NCBI RefSeq assembly: GCF_009754945.1
Contig: NZ_WPIN01000022.1
Location: forward strand, 90,681-154,680
Origin: Spirosoma arboris
GTDB lineage: Bacteria; Bacteroidota; Bacteroidia; Cytophagales; Spirosomataceae
Reading direction: 5' to 3'
DNA: 64,000 nt
Both the position numbers and the translations under genes were made by a program. Position 1 is the first letter of the stretch; the number at the start of each line of letters is the position of its first letter. The notes below the pieces were generated by a model. It had not been told where the DNA came from. It worked only from the letters and a program-made list of their open reading frames with translations, and made no database searches. Below, in pieces: positions 1 to 8,793 of this stretch.

Positions 1-218
1 TCTTTCGTGTTGACAATCAGACCATTGGATGGAACAGGCGTTCCCTTGTATAGGCCATAGGTTATATGAACGTACACATGGTCGTTCAGTGGCGTAACCG
101 TTAGTTTAGGCTTTTGTGCAGGTTGCGCTTGAGCAAAGCTAAGTAGTAGCCCAAAACAGGCCGTTAGAATAAGCGTGGATTTTAGGACTATAGACCACGT
201 TGACGAATACAGTTGCAT
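1..218 (-). CDS. Subclass B1-like metallo-beta-lactamase family protein, C-terminus beyond the window
   Basis: Only the first 72 codons lie in the window; the gene continues past the left edge. The start at 218 opens with a hydrophobic signal peptide ending near AQA-Q, so the product is exported. The mature start contains LTVTPLNDHVYVHITYG followed by PSNGLIV, which matches how secreted subclass B1 metallo-beta-lactamases and close MBL-fold relatives begin (strand pairs before the zinc site). The zinc-binding HxHxD motif would lie outside the window, so activity on beta-lactams cannot be judged. It is followed 14 bases upstream by the end of the hydrolase gene on the same strand, so the two could be co-transcribed. 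Confidence 0.6.
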   Translation of the reverse strand, partial: MQLYSSTWSIVLKSTLILTACFGLLLSFAQAQPAQKPKLTVTPLNDHVYVHITYGLYKGTPVPSNGLIVNTK

Positions 219-232
219 TGATTGACAGGCCA

Positions 233-2125
233 TTATGGATTCGTTAATACGCCAACTTTTAGAAAACTCGCCCCCGATTTGCCATGATAAACCCGGTGGG
301 TGGCTTTCTGATAATCAGACTCTTTAGCTGAGAAAACAGGTACAAACGTTTGGGGGTTTCGGTCGGCGAGGGGAAAGCATGAACTTTGCACCTGCACCAT
401 GAGTCGATGCCCTTTTTTGAAGGTATGCAAGACATCCTGCAACTCTACGGCAACCTGTGTCGGCTGATTGGGTTTGAAGGCTTCGGGTTTGCTGATATTG
501 TTCCGGTAACGTCCCCGGATAATTTCGCTCCGGATAAGCTGTTGATAATCGCCATAGATTACATCTTTCTTTTGCGGATTCTCCGGCGCATCCGACGGAT
601 ACACATCAATCACTTTAACCATCCAATCGGCATCGGTACCGGTGGTTGAGACGGTGAGTTGAGCCAGTATTGGGCCGGTAAGGGTCAGGTCTTCGGTAAG
701 AGCGTCCGTTTGGAACGTCAACACATCGGGTCGGGCGGAGGCAAATCGCTGATCGTCAACCATGTATTCCGCAGAAAAGCCATCGTTAATTTTGCTTGCA
801 AACGGAACCGGGTGCGCCGGATCAGATGGAAATTCGGAGAAGGGTGCGCCTGCTGCTATCGGCGAAAAACTGAGTTTCCCGCTGCCACCTAAATACAACT
901 GTTTCTGCACGGTTCCCTTTGGTGGATAGGTATCGAAACTCCGCCAGCGATTGGTACCTGTTTCAAAGAGCGTGGCTTCAGGCAGAGTCAACGGAGTCGT
1001 TTCGTTGAATAGGTAGTGTTTGAAAAACTTAGCTTCAATATTCTCCTGATAATAGGGCGATGTTTTCGAACCGAAGTCTACGTCGGCAAGGGTTTGCCCC
1101 GATTGCCTGGCCCAGCCACCGTGTACCCAGGGGCCTACGACAAAAATGCTCTGAATGCCCGGATTCTGCTTTTCAATGGCTTTATACGTATTGAAGGTAC
1201 CGTACAAATCCTGTTCATCGTACCAACCGCCTACTACCATTACGGCGTGTTTGATACCCTTAAGGTGCGGTAAAATGTTCCGTTTTTTCCAATGATCGTC
1301 GTAGTCGGGATGCTCGAAATTTTCATGATAGTACACATTCCGACCTTTGTAATACTGGCTCTCCGAGTTGGCGGTTGGCCCCATGTTCAGGTAAAAATGA
1401 TAGCCATCGGGGTCGTCGATAGAAAATAAGCGTTGTGGCCGCTGCTTTGTTGGACCGGTTTGCTCCTGAAAACCAGTATAAAAGCCAAAGTTGGCCGCAA
1501 TTTGAAAGGCACCGTTATGAAACGCATCATCACGCCACAGATCGGCCATTGGCGCCTGTGGCGACGAGGCTTTTAGGGCAGGATGTCCCGAAACCGATCC
1601 CGCCGAGGTAAAGAAGCCGGGATAGCTGATACCCCATTGACCCACGTTTCCGTTATGGTTGGGGATGTTTTTCAATAGCCAGTCGATGGTGTCATAAGTA
1701 TCTGAGGCTTCATCGTGATCGGCATTTCCTTTCTTGGCGTCAATGTGTGGCGTCATTTCGACAAACTTGCCTTCAGAAGCCCATCGACCACGAACGTCCT
1801 GATAAACAACTATGTAATTATCGCGGAGCATAAACGGATTGGGAGCCAATCGTGGTCGAAAGAGACCAACGCCGTAAGGCTGGCAACTGTAAGGTGTCCG
1901 TTGCATGATGATCGGGTGTTTCACCGACTGATCCTTGGGTGCATAGACCTGCGTAAACAGCTTGGTGCCATCGCGCATGGGCACCATAAATTCAGATTTC
2001 TGGTAGTTCTCGCGTACATAAGCGGTGTCTTGTACAGGCGTGAACGGGTATGGATTTGCGGGTGGAGTCGACTGGGCGACAACGAGGGCTGGGAGCAGCA
2101 GTAGGAAAAGAAATAGTGGTCTCAC
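233..2125 (-). CDS. CocE/NonD family serine hydrolase, secreted
   Basis: A 630-residue exported hydrolase of the X-Pro dipeptidyl-peptidase/cocaine esterase/alpha-amino-acid ester hydrolase group. Residues 1-18 are a signal peptide ending AQS. The alpha/beta-hydrolase core shows the nucleophile in GISYPG (S167), an acid in GGWYDEQD (D303) and a histidine in GPWVHGGW (H335), so the full triad is present. The last 200 residues form the jelly-roll domain typical of the family. Length is normal. The family cleaves amide or ester bonds of acylated amino acids or peptides; the actual substrate is unknown. The gene runs toward the metallo-beta-lactamase-like gene, which begins 14 bases after its stop. 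Confidence 0.88.
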   Translation of the reverse strand: MRPLFLFLLLLPALVVAQSTPPANPYPFTPVQDTAYVRENYQKSEFMVPMRDGTKLFTQVYAPKDQSVKHPIIMQRTPYSCQPYGVGLFRPRLAPNPFMLRDNYIVVYQDVRGRWASEGKFVEMTPHIDAKKGNADHDEASDTYDTIDWLLKNIPNHNGNVGQWGISYPGFFTSAGSVSGHPALKASSPQAPMADLWRDDAFHNGAFQIAANFGFYTGFQEQTGPTKQRPQRLFSIDDPDGYHFYLNMGPTANSESQYYKGRNVYYHENFEHPDYDDHWKKRNILPHLKGIKHAVMVVGGWYDEQDLYGTFNTYKAIEKQNPGIQSIFVVGPWVHGGWARQSGQTLADVDFGSKTSPYYQENIEAKFFKHYLFNETTPLTLPEATLFETGTNRWRSFDTYPPKGTVQKQLYLGGSGKLSFSPIAAGAPFSEFPSDPAHPVPFASKINDGFSAEYMVDDQRFASARPDVLTFQTDALTEDLTLTGPILAQLTVSTTGTDADWMVKVIDVYPSDAPENPQKKDVIYGDYQQLIRSEIIRGRYRNNISKPEAFKPNQPTQVAVELQDVLHTFKKGHRLMVQVQSSCFPLADRNPQTFVPVFSAKESDYQKATHRVYHGKSGASFLKVGVLTNP

Positions 2126-2280
2126 AGAATGTTGGAAGTCATTTTCGGTACAAAATAGCGCTAAATTGCACTAGATAAATCGGTGACCTGGCAATTTCCC
2201 CTATGGGTACCTTTCTTCTCCTTGTTGATCGAGGAAGTAATTAGTCGGCGAAACTTATTCTCTATCGAGATTAGTAACCC

Positions 2281-2718
2281 ATGAAACGAACGATTCTTAG
2301 CTATAGCCTCGCCCTGGCAGCTCTGATTAGTATGCTGAAGCTGCTGGAATATCGTTTTTTAGTACATACCCTGTCGCTGGAAATTTACCTCGGCCTAATT
2401 GCCATTCTGTTTACCGTATTGGGTGTTTGGGTAGGGTTGAAACTTACCCAAACAAAACCTTTACCTGTTAGTCAGCTCAATTATCAGGTTGATTTTCAGT
2501 TCGACCCTGCCCGGTTAGAAAAGTTCGGGATCAGCAAACGCGAATACCAGGTATTAGACTTAATGGCACGGGGGCTCTCCAATCAGGAAATAGCCGATAC
2601 GCTGTTTGTCTCCCTCAATACCATTAAAACCCATTCCTCAAATTTGTTCCTCAAACTCGATACGAAACGCCGGACACAAGCTGTTCAGAAAGCGAAGGAA
2701 CTCCGGCTTATTCCTTAA
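2281..2718 (+). CDS. Membrane-anchored LuxR-type helix-turn-helix regulator
   Basis: A 145-residue protein with two hydrophobic segments (about 6-25 and 35-55) and a C-terminal GerE/LuxR DNA-binding domain (about 83-140). The recognition part contains ISKREYQVLDLMARGLSNQE and NTIKTHSSNLF, the usual LuxR pattern. There is no receiver or ligand-binding domain, so signal input probably comes through the membrane part. This short two-helix plus LuxR design is common in Bacteroidota. Transcribed divergently from the CocE-type hydrolase, with 155 bases between the two starts. Targets are unknown. Confidence 0.82.
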   Translation: MKRTILSYSLALAALISMLKLLEYRFLVHTLSLEIYLGLIAILFTVLGVWVGLKLTQTKPLPVSQLNYQVDFQFDPARLEKFGISKREYQVLDLMARGLSNQEIADTLFVSLNTIKTHSSNLFLKLDTKRRTQAVQKAKELRLIP

Positions 2719-2727
2719 AAGGTTTTT

Positions 2728-2790
2728 GACAGGATTTACAGGATAAAACAGGATTAATGAACAGAAAGAAACCCTGTTTTATCCTGTAAA
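2728..2790. repeat. Inverted repeat of the ATCCTGTAAATCCTGT family
   Basis: Perfect 18-bp arms at 2735-2752 and 2773-2790 enclose a 20-base loop. The arms are built from tandem ACAGGAT units. The same units occur at 53612-53672. It lies directly after the LuxR-type gene and probably acts as a transcription terminator as well as a dispersed repeat. Confidence 0.75.
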
Positions 2791-2896
2791 AAAATATCTA
2801 ATACGTTGGTATGATTCAGGCGGTCAGGATTAAAATCATACTTTCGGGTGATGCGACTCGGCGCGTGGCTTATTTGCTTTGATCAAAAAAACAATC

Positions 2897-3433
2897 ATGA
2901 GAAAAGTCGTTTTGATTTATGGCCTTTTAGCCGGCACAATTGTGGGCGGCATGTTTCCCATTACAGTTCCGTTCTGGCGGAGTGGACTCATTACATTCGA
3001 CAATGGCATGTGGGTGGGATATACCACTATGGTCATTGCGTTATCCCTTGTTTTTTTCGGGATCAAGTCCTACCGCGATAATCATTTAGGTGGAGGAATT
3101 ACGTTTGGCACGGCCTTTAAAGTAGGCATCCTTATCACCCTGATTGCGTCCCTTCTTTATTGCATAGCCTGGGAAATCTGCTACACGACAATTTTCCCTG
3201 ATTTTATGGAAATGGCGGCTAAACACACGCAGGAAAAAATGAAAAGCAGCGGAGCCACAGAATTGGAAATGAGCAAGGCGTTAGCCGACTTTCAGGCGAG
3301 TGCAGAATCGTACAAAAATCCGTTCGTGCGGCTTGCCATCACATTTATAGAAGTTTTCCCAGTCGGGTTGCTCATCACACTATTGAGTGCTACCCTTTTA
3401 CGAAAAAAAGATTTTTTGCCGGTTGCGTCATAA
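2897..3433 (+). CDS. DUF4199 family membrane protein
   Basis: A protein of about 178 residues with four predicted membrane segments (roughly 3-22, 35-52, 67-90 and 148-168) and a charged, helical extracellular or cytoplasmic stretch around 98-140. The opening RKVVLIYGLLAGTIVGG is typical of DUF4199 proteins, which are nearly confined to Bacteroidota and have no known function. An in-frame TTG at 2879 would add six residues, but the ATG at 2897 fits the usual family start. A strong hairpin terminator follows the stop. Confidence 0.78.
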   Translation: MRKVVLIYGLLAGTIVGGMFPITVPFWRSGLITFDNGMWVGYTTMVIALSLVFFGIKSYRDNHLGGGITFGTAFKVGILITLIASLLYCIAWEICYTTIFPDFMEMAAKHTQEKMKSSGATELEMSKALADFQASAESYKNPFVRLAITFIEVFPVGLLITLLSATLLRKKDFLPVAS

Positions 3434-3474
3434 AACAGTATTTCAAGTTCATGATTAGTGTTCTTATAGGCCAT

Positions 3475-3509
3475 AAAAAGGAATTGGGGTTAGCCCTGAT
3501 TCCTTTTTA
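3475..3509 (+). terminator. Rho-independent terminator
   Basis: A 10-bp stem (AAAAAGGAAT / ATTCCTTTTT) around a 14-base loop, followed by ATTTTAT. It lies 41 bases after the DUF4199 stop. Confidence 0.75.
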
Positions 3510-3587
3510 TTTTATAGACAGGTTCTTATCCTAATCTCGTGCACTAACAGTCAGCAAATTTTTTGTTTTGCTAAATCCTCTATTACG

Positions 3588-3631
3588 TATAGGGCAAATA
3601 CGTTAGTTATTAATGCCCTATACTAACTTTG
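3588..3631 (+). promoter_or_regulatory. Promoter and possible operator for the AsmA-like gene
   Basis: TAACTTTG at 3624-3631 matches the Bacteroidota -7 consensus TAnnTTTG. Just upstream, perfect 9-bp inverted arms TATAGGGCA (3588-3596) and TGCCCTATA (3614-3622) span the region where the -33 box would lie, and the second arm ends one base before the -7 box. A dimeric regulator bound here would cover the promoter. The promoter call is sequence-based; the operator role is inferred. Confidence 0.5.
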
Positions 3632-3701
3632 TGGTTCGCAAGGAGGCAAACCAGTTGTTTGGCAAGCACAATTTCCCCACGTGCGTTACCAACTCACCGT
3701 A

Positions 3702-6700
3702 ATGAAACATACGTTAAAATCTGTAGCAACAGGACTCAAACGGTTGAGCCTTGGCATAGGTGTTCTAATTCTGCTGATCGGTTTGTTGATTGGCGGGCTG
3801 CCTTATTTGTTCCCCGAATTTATTGCCGAAAAGCTGAGCGACTGGACAGCTGGCAACCTGAAAGGGAAACTGGTGTTTTCGGAGGCTAAACTCTCGTTTT
3901 TTGCTCGTTTCCCTAACCTGACGCTAACCCTTCGCGACGTTACACTCAATGGATCGGCTCCGTTTGAGCAGGATACTCTGTTAGCCGCCAGCGAGATTAG
4001 TCTTGGGGTCGATCTGGCCAGTCTGCTTGAAAAACGAATTCAAATTGATAAAGTATTCCTAGCTGATGGACGGATTAATGTCCAGGTGGATAAAGAAGGA
4101 CGTGCTAATTATAATGTATATGTAGCCTCAACCGATTCGTCGGCTGCCCCGACCGATACGAGCAGTACTGCACTGATCATCAACAAGATACAGATTGAAC
4201 GAACTTCTATTCTTTACAATGACCTATCGATTCCAATCCTGATTCGGGCAAAAGGCGTATTCTATGAAGGCAAAGGCGATTTGAGTAAAGACATCTTTGA
4301 TCTCTACACACATACACACATCGACTCAGTCGATCTCTATTACGATAACCAGCCCTACGCGCTTGGGAAACAGGTCAATGCCGATTTGATTACACAGGTA
4401 AATACGAATTCGCTGGCGTTTGTCTTTACTAAAAATGACCTAAAAATTAACAAGCTACCTGTTCAGTTTAAGGGTAAGTTCGCCTTTTTTCGCGACGGTT
4501 ACACAATGGATTTTAAAGTAAAATCTGTTGAAACTGATCTGCACAATATAGTCACCGCCTTGCCTCCTGATCTGGTACGCTGGGCTGATAAAACCGACAT
4601 AAATGGCTTCGGAGCATTTGGCGTATCGCTATCGGGTGAATATAGCGCCGTTAACCATACCAAGCCCGCTTTGCAAATCGATGCTACCCTGCGCGACGGG
4701 TCTATTGCCTACGAAAAAGCCCCCGATCCTGTCCGAAACCTACGGCTCGATTTATCAGTCAAGCTGCCTAACCTGAATCCTGAAGAGCTGGATCTGGACA
4801 TGGATTCGCTCTATTTCACGATTAATAAAGACTTTTTTAGCTCGCGTTTACGGGTGAAGGGCTTTAGCAAGCCAAACATTCACGCCTTGGTCAATACGGA
4901 TATTGATCTGGAAAAGTGGGACAAAGCATTAGGCATTCCATTGCTCGATGTAAAAGGCAGGTATCGACTGAACTTACAAGCTGATGGTGATTATACCGTC
5001 ACACAGAGACGCATCAGCTCGCGCAAAGTGGAGCAGGTCATTACAAGTATTCCGCGATTTACGATGAAGTCCTCGCTTGAAAATGGCTACATCAAGTACG
5101 ATTCGTTACCGCAGCCGGTCAGGGATATAAGCTTTAAACTCGATGCGTCCTGCCCTGACCAGGATTATCGGCATGCCAATCTGGAGTTAAAAAATCTCCG
5201 CATGAAAGCCCTGCAAAATGTCGTTAACGGATTTGTCCAAATTAGTAATCCGAAGGATTTGTCTATCGTCGGAAGACTGGACGCCATTGTTCACTTAGAC
5301 GAAATAAAATCGTTTTATCCACTCAATGATAGCCTGAAACTAGCTGGTAACCTGACAATTGTGGCCGAGACAGAAGGCCACTATGTACCTGCAAAACGCC
5401 AGTTTCCTGCCGTCAAAGCGCTTGTTAAATTAACGGATGGCCTTATCCAAACGAAATACTATCCGCACCCCCTTGAGCGCATTCATGTGGATGCCAGAAT
5501 AGTCAACACAACACCCTCACTGAATACACTCAGAGTTAACCTCAGTCCGATTGCATTTTCGTTTGAGGGAGAACCGTTTCGGGTTCGGGCCGACCTCAAA
5601 AATTTCGATAATCTGACCTATGACATTACCTCACAAGGCACAGTCGATGTTGGTAAACTCTACCAGGTTGTCGCACAAAAGGGCTACGACGTAAAGGGCC
5701 TTCTCAAGACAAACTTCTCCTTACGTGGTAACCAGAGCGATGCCACGGCTGGGCGCTATGACCAGCTTTTTAATAAGGGAACCGTACAGGTAAAGGACTT
5801 ATTACTTTCATCTGATTTGTTTCCGTTGCCTTTTCTGATCAGGGCGGGCCTATTCCGATTCGATCAGGACAAAGTTTGGTTCGATAAATTTAGAGCTACC
5901 TATGGCACATCGTCGGTAGTTATGAGTGGTTACCTGACCAATCTAATCGATTATTTAACCAGGCCATTGTCACCCCTACGCGGCAATTTTACATTGAACA
6001 GCAACAGGATCAACGTCGATGAATTCATGGCGCTCGCTAATAAGTCAACAGCCTCAGGTAAACCCACAACGCAATCATCAGGCGTCGTAATGGTTCCACC
6101 CAATTTAGCAGTTGAGGTTAAGGCCGAAGCCAAACGAGTGAGCTATAACGGATTGATACTTCAGGATGCGCACGGCCAAATGACTGTCGATAGTGGCCGG
6201 ATCAAACTTCAACAAACTGGCTTCACCGTGATTGGCACACCCGTTACGATGGATGCAACCTATCAGAGCCTATCCCCCCAACGGGCGTCATTCAACTACC
6301 ACATCAACGCCATTGATTTTGATATCAAACGGGCTTATCGCGAGATTACTTTGTTCAGGGCTTTAGCCACCTCTGCGGCCAAAGCAGAGGGGCTGGTTTC
6401 GCTGGATTATCAACTCGGTGGGAATCTGGGTGCCGATATGCAACCAATTTATCCATCGCTGGTAGGAGGTGGCGTATTATCGGTTCGTATGGTAAAAATG
6501 AATGGATTTAGTCTGTTTGGAGCGGTGAGCAAAGAAACGGGACACAACATCAACAATCCAGACATATCGGAAGTGGCCATTAAATCTACAATTGCCCACA
6601 ATACCATGACCATTGCCCGTACTAAACTGCGCGTGGCCGGTTTCCGCCCCCGGCTGGAAGGCAAAGTGGGTTTAGATGGTCGTCTAAATCTGAACTTCCG

Positions 6701-6818
6701 ATTGGGCCTCCCTCCATTGGGCATTCTGGGTATCCCGATGACCATTACGGGTACGCAAACCAATCCGAAAGTCAAATTAGGGAAGAATAGAGAAGATAAG
6801 GAAGAGGCCGATCAGTAA
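3702..6818 (+). CDS. AsmA-like family protein
   Basis: A protein of 1038 residues with one N-terminal membrane anchor (about 17-36) and a very long beta-strand-rich region. The family signature is the early part around FFARFPNLTLTLRDV and the late part with GLPPLGILGIPMTITGTQTN. AsmA/TamB-like proteins belong to the repeating-beta-groove group that bridges the inner and outer membranes and is linked to lipid transport and outer-membrane assembly; this role is family knowledge, not seen here. A GTG at 3681 would add seven residues, but the ATG at 3702 places the anchor closer to the N-terminus. A promoter-like TAACTTTG lies 70 bases upstream. Confidence 0.82.
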   Translation: MKHTLKSVATGLKRLSLGIGVLILLIGLLIGGLPYLFPEFIAEKLSDWTAGNLKGKLVFSEAKLSFFARFPNLTLTLRDVTLNGSAPFEQDTLLAASEISLGVDLASLLEKRIQIDKVFLADGRINVQVDKEGRANYNVYVASTDSSAAPTDTSSTALIINKIQIERTSILYNDLSIPILIRAKGVFYEGKGDLSKDIFDLYTHTHIDSVDLYYDNQPYALGKQVNADLITQVNTNSLAFVFTKNDLKINKLPVQFKGKFAFFRDGYTMDFKVKSVETDLHNIVTALPPDLVRWADKTDINGFGAFGVSLSGEYSAVNHTKPALQIDATLRDGSIAYEKAPDPVRNLRLDLSVKLPNLNPEELDLDMDSLYFTINKDFFSSRLRVKGFSKPNIHALVNTDIDLEKWDKALGIPLLDVKGRYRLNLQADGDYTVTQRRISSRKVEQVITSIPRFTMKSSLENGYIKYDSLPQPVRDISFKLDASCPDQDYRHANLELKNLRMKALQNVVNGFVQISNPKDLSIVGRLDAIVHLDEIKSFYPLNDSLKLAGNLTIVAETEGHYVPAKRQFPAVKALVKLTDGLIQTKYYPHPLERIHVDARIVNTTPSLNTLRVNLSPIAFSFEGEPFRVRADLKNFDNLTYDITSQGTVDVGKLYQVVAQKGYDVKGLLKTNFSLRGNQSDATAGRYDQLFNKGTVQVKDLLLSSDLFPLPFLIRAGLFRFDQDKVWFDKFRATYGTSSVVMSGYLTNLIDYLTRPLSPLRGNFTLNSNRINVDEFMALANKSTASGKPTTQSSGVVMVPPNLAVEVKAEAKRVSYNGLILQDAHGQMTVDSGRIKLQQTGFTVIGTPVTMDATYQSLSPQRASFNYHINAIDFDIKRAYREITLFRALATSAAKAEGLVSLDYQLGGNLGADMQPIYPSLVGGGVLSVRMVKMNGFSLFGAVSKETGHNINNPDISEVAIKSTIAHNTMTIARTKLRVAGFRPRLEGKVGLDGRLNLNFRLGLPPLGILGIPMTITGTQTNPKVKLGKNREDKEEADQ

Positions 6819-6832
6819 GATTAGATCGCCTT

Positions 6833-8008
6833 TTATTTTGCTACTTGAATACCCTCTGTATCATCCAGGCGGGCAATAATACCCCATCCGTAAAAATAAT
6901 TAGCAAGACCAATCATTATTTCGTTCTTGCCTTCTTTCAGAGGCAGTTTGATAGCTGCATTTTCGATTGTACATCGGCCTCTTGGTGCTTTTTGCTGGGC
7001 AGTACCAAAATAGTTTTTGTCGACATATAAAACTTGCCCATTGATGAATACCCATACTTCATCGCTGAAGCCTAAGTTTAGGATTCGTTCCTGAGCTTTA
7101 TCAGATTGGATAGTTGTCTTAAGCCAGGCTAACAGGCGGGCCTCCTTGTCTTTATGCGAATATAGTCTGCTCAAATTGATAATACCTCGGCTTTCGGCCT
7201 TAACCGGCGACCATTGTGTGGTGCTATCGGGTAATTCTGAACCACCAACTTTACCATACGTGCTAAATAGCCCCAACATCAATTCTTTACCGACAGGAAA
7301 AACGACTGGTGCACTGACCATCCAGTTTCTCAGATAGCGTGTATCGTTATAGATTGACGCATAGCCCGCTTCTGGGCTTAATCCTTCGGTTGCATCGGGT
7401 TTGATCAGTAAATTGGCATAGTTGACCAGCCCACTCAATGATAGATTTCCAGCAGTTTCTGTACTTTCCAGTTCAGGGACAATTAGAGCAGGTTTGCTCA
7501 TGTCGTTTACATACGCCTTCATTTGTTTGCCCGAAATAACCAGCTTTACGTGATTCCAACCATTTTGATAGATTGTAGCTCCAGCCTGGTACTCATCGGT
7601 TAAATCCCACATGCTCATGCCATTGATTATGGGGGCATATTGTAAAGTGGTTCTTACATCTGGTGTTACCTTGCCAAACGAACGCAGATAAAAATTCTCT
7701 CCGTTTTTATGATCCGACGACATTCTGAAATTGATGCCTGGAAAGCCTGTCCCCTTTAGTTCGATATCAAACTCAATAGTGCCATTGCTAAAATTGATGT
7801 CTTTCAACATCACGTTACCGGCGCCTTTTAGGATTTTCATAACAGGCCCGATTTTATCGGTCACAAATTCAACCTGTCCCGGTTCATACACCCACTGTTG
7901 GGCGACCATTGGGACGTGTAGCTCCTTTAATTTTTGAGAAGAGACTTTTTGCGCGTGAGTAGGCCGAATTAAACTAAACAAGAGTAGGAGAGAAAGGAGT
8001 CTGAGCAT
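6833..8008 (-). CDS. Secreted protein with concanavalin-like N-terminal domain
   Basis: A 391-residue exported protein (signal peptide 1-19, cut after THA). Residues about 35-200 look like a laminin-G/concanavalin beta-sandwich, with NGTIEFDIELKG and NFYLRSFG resembling DUF1080-type domains that bind or cleave glycans. Residues about 215-390 resemble a galactose-binding-like sandwich with VWVFINGQVLYVDKNYFG. No catalytic motif is evident, so binding is more likely than hydrolysis. The gene converges on the AsmA-like gene with only 14 bases between stops. A TAnnTTTG box lies upstream at 8042-8049. Confidence 0.6.
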   Translation of the reverse strand: MLRLLSLLLLFSLIRPTHAQKVSSQKLKELHVPMVAQQWVYEPGQVEFVTDKIGPVMKILKGAGNVMLKDINFSNGTIEFDIELKGTGFPGINFRMSSDHKNGENFYLRSFGKVTPDVRTTLQYAPIINGMSMWDLTDEYQAGATIYQNGWNHVKLVISGKQMKAYVNDMSKPALIVPELESTETAGNLSLSGLVNYANLLIKPDATEGLSPEAGYASIYNDTRYLRNWMVSAPVVFPVGKELMLGLFSTYGKVGGSELPDSTTQWSPVKAESRGIINLSRLYSHKDKEARLLAWLKTTIQSDKAQERILNLGFSDEVWVFINGQVLYVDKNYFGTAQQKAPRGRCTIENAAIKLPLKEGKNEIMIGLANYFYGWGIIARLDDTEGIQVAK

Positions 8009-8041
8009 ATCGTTTGCCGTCTAAGTTATTGGATGACGAGA

Positions 8042-8049
8042 CAAACATA
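8042..8049 (-). promoter_or_regulatory. Bacteroidota -7 promoter element
   Basis: Read on the minus strand this is TATGTTTG, a full match to TAnnTTTG, 33 bases before the start of the secreted concanavalin-like protein. No clear -33 TTG box is seen at the usual spacing. Confidence 0.45.
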
Positions 8050-8793
8050 GACGCATCAGTACGCATAAAATCATTCATTCCTGTTCAAGTTTATACAAGT
8101 CTGTTCAAAATCTTAAGCACCTAACAATCAAGATATTATTCCGCCGTTTAAATTTTCACATGATCTGGTCCAATCAGTTGAAATAGGCCAGGTATAACTC
8201 CTCCAATTCGCAATTCGGATTAGGAAAGAATAAAGTAGATAAGGGCGCGACGAATCAGTAACGTTGTGTCTTTGGACGATTAAACACAGTTATGGCTTAC
8301 TTCTAACTTCAGGTACCGAAGGAAGAGAATCCGATGTATCAACTTGAGAAGTATACCCACCATTGACCGAGAACCACATCTCATGATCGCCTTCGATTTT
8401 GAAAAACTACCCTGGCTCATCGACACCCCGAAATCGAAACTATTCCCTTTTAGAAAGGCCTATTGATTTAGATGCACTTACTGAAAACGTCCACACAACA
8501 CAGCGTTTGTAACCCCTATTATTCAAACTATAAAAAGAGTAAAACAATAAGCCTAAACAGACTTTTATACTTATTATTTATAATAAATTGAATTTATATT
8601 TTCAAAAAATCATAATATATAAAATATAATTTGTAATTATTATTTTGCGACATATATTGCCTTGCCTCGAATCCAGCTTCATCAGTTACTGCTTTGGTGA
8701 TCAATCTTTGGATGGCTTTGTTCTCAAACTCACTACCCGAATTACTCAGTTTACAGTACAAGTGTTCTCTTTTCAACCTAACTAACTCACTTC
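8050..8793. other. Long gap with possible gene relics and an AT-rich stretch
   Basis: No complete gene was found in these 744 bases. On the minus strand, 8290-8409 holds a 39-codon open stretch with protein-like composition (IEGDHEMWFSVNGGYTSQ) that ends in a stop and has a TAG just upstream. On the plus strand about 8383-8466 also reads like a protein tail (FEKLPWLIDTPKSKLFPF). Only one of these can be real, and both may be decay products. Bases 8520-8650 are over 80 percent A+T, unlike the neighbours. The promoter of the amidohydrolase fusion gene must lie in the last part, but no TAnnTTTG match is evident. Confidence 0.4.

Noticed and set aside
8594..8776. 60-codon minus-strand frame in the AT-rich gap
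   Set aside because: Half of it comes from the AT-rich stretch and it matches no family I recognise.
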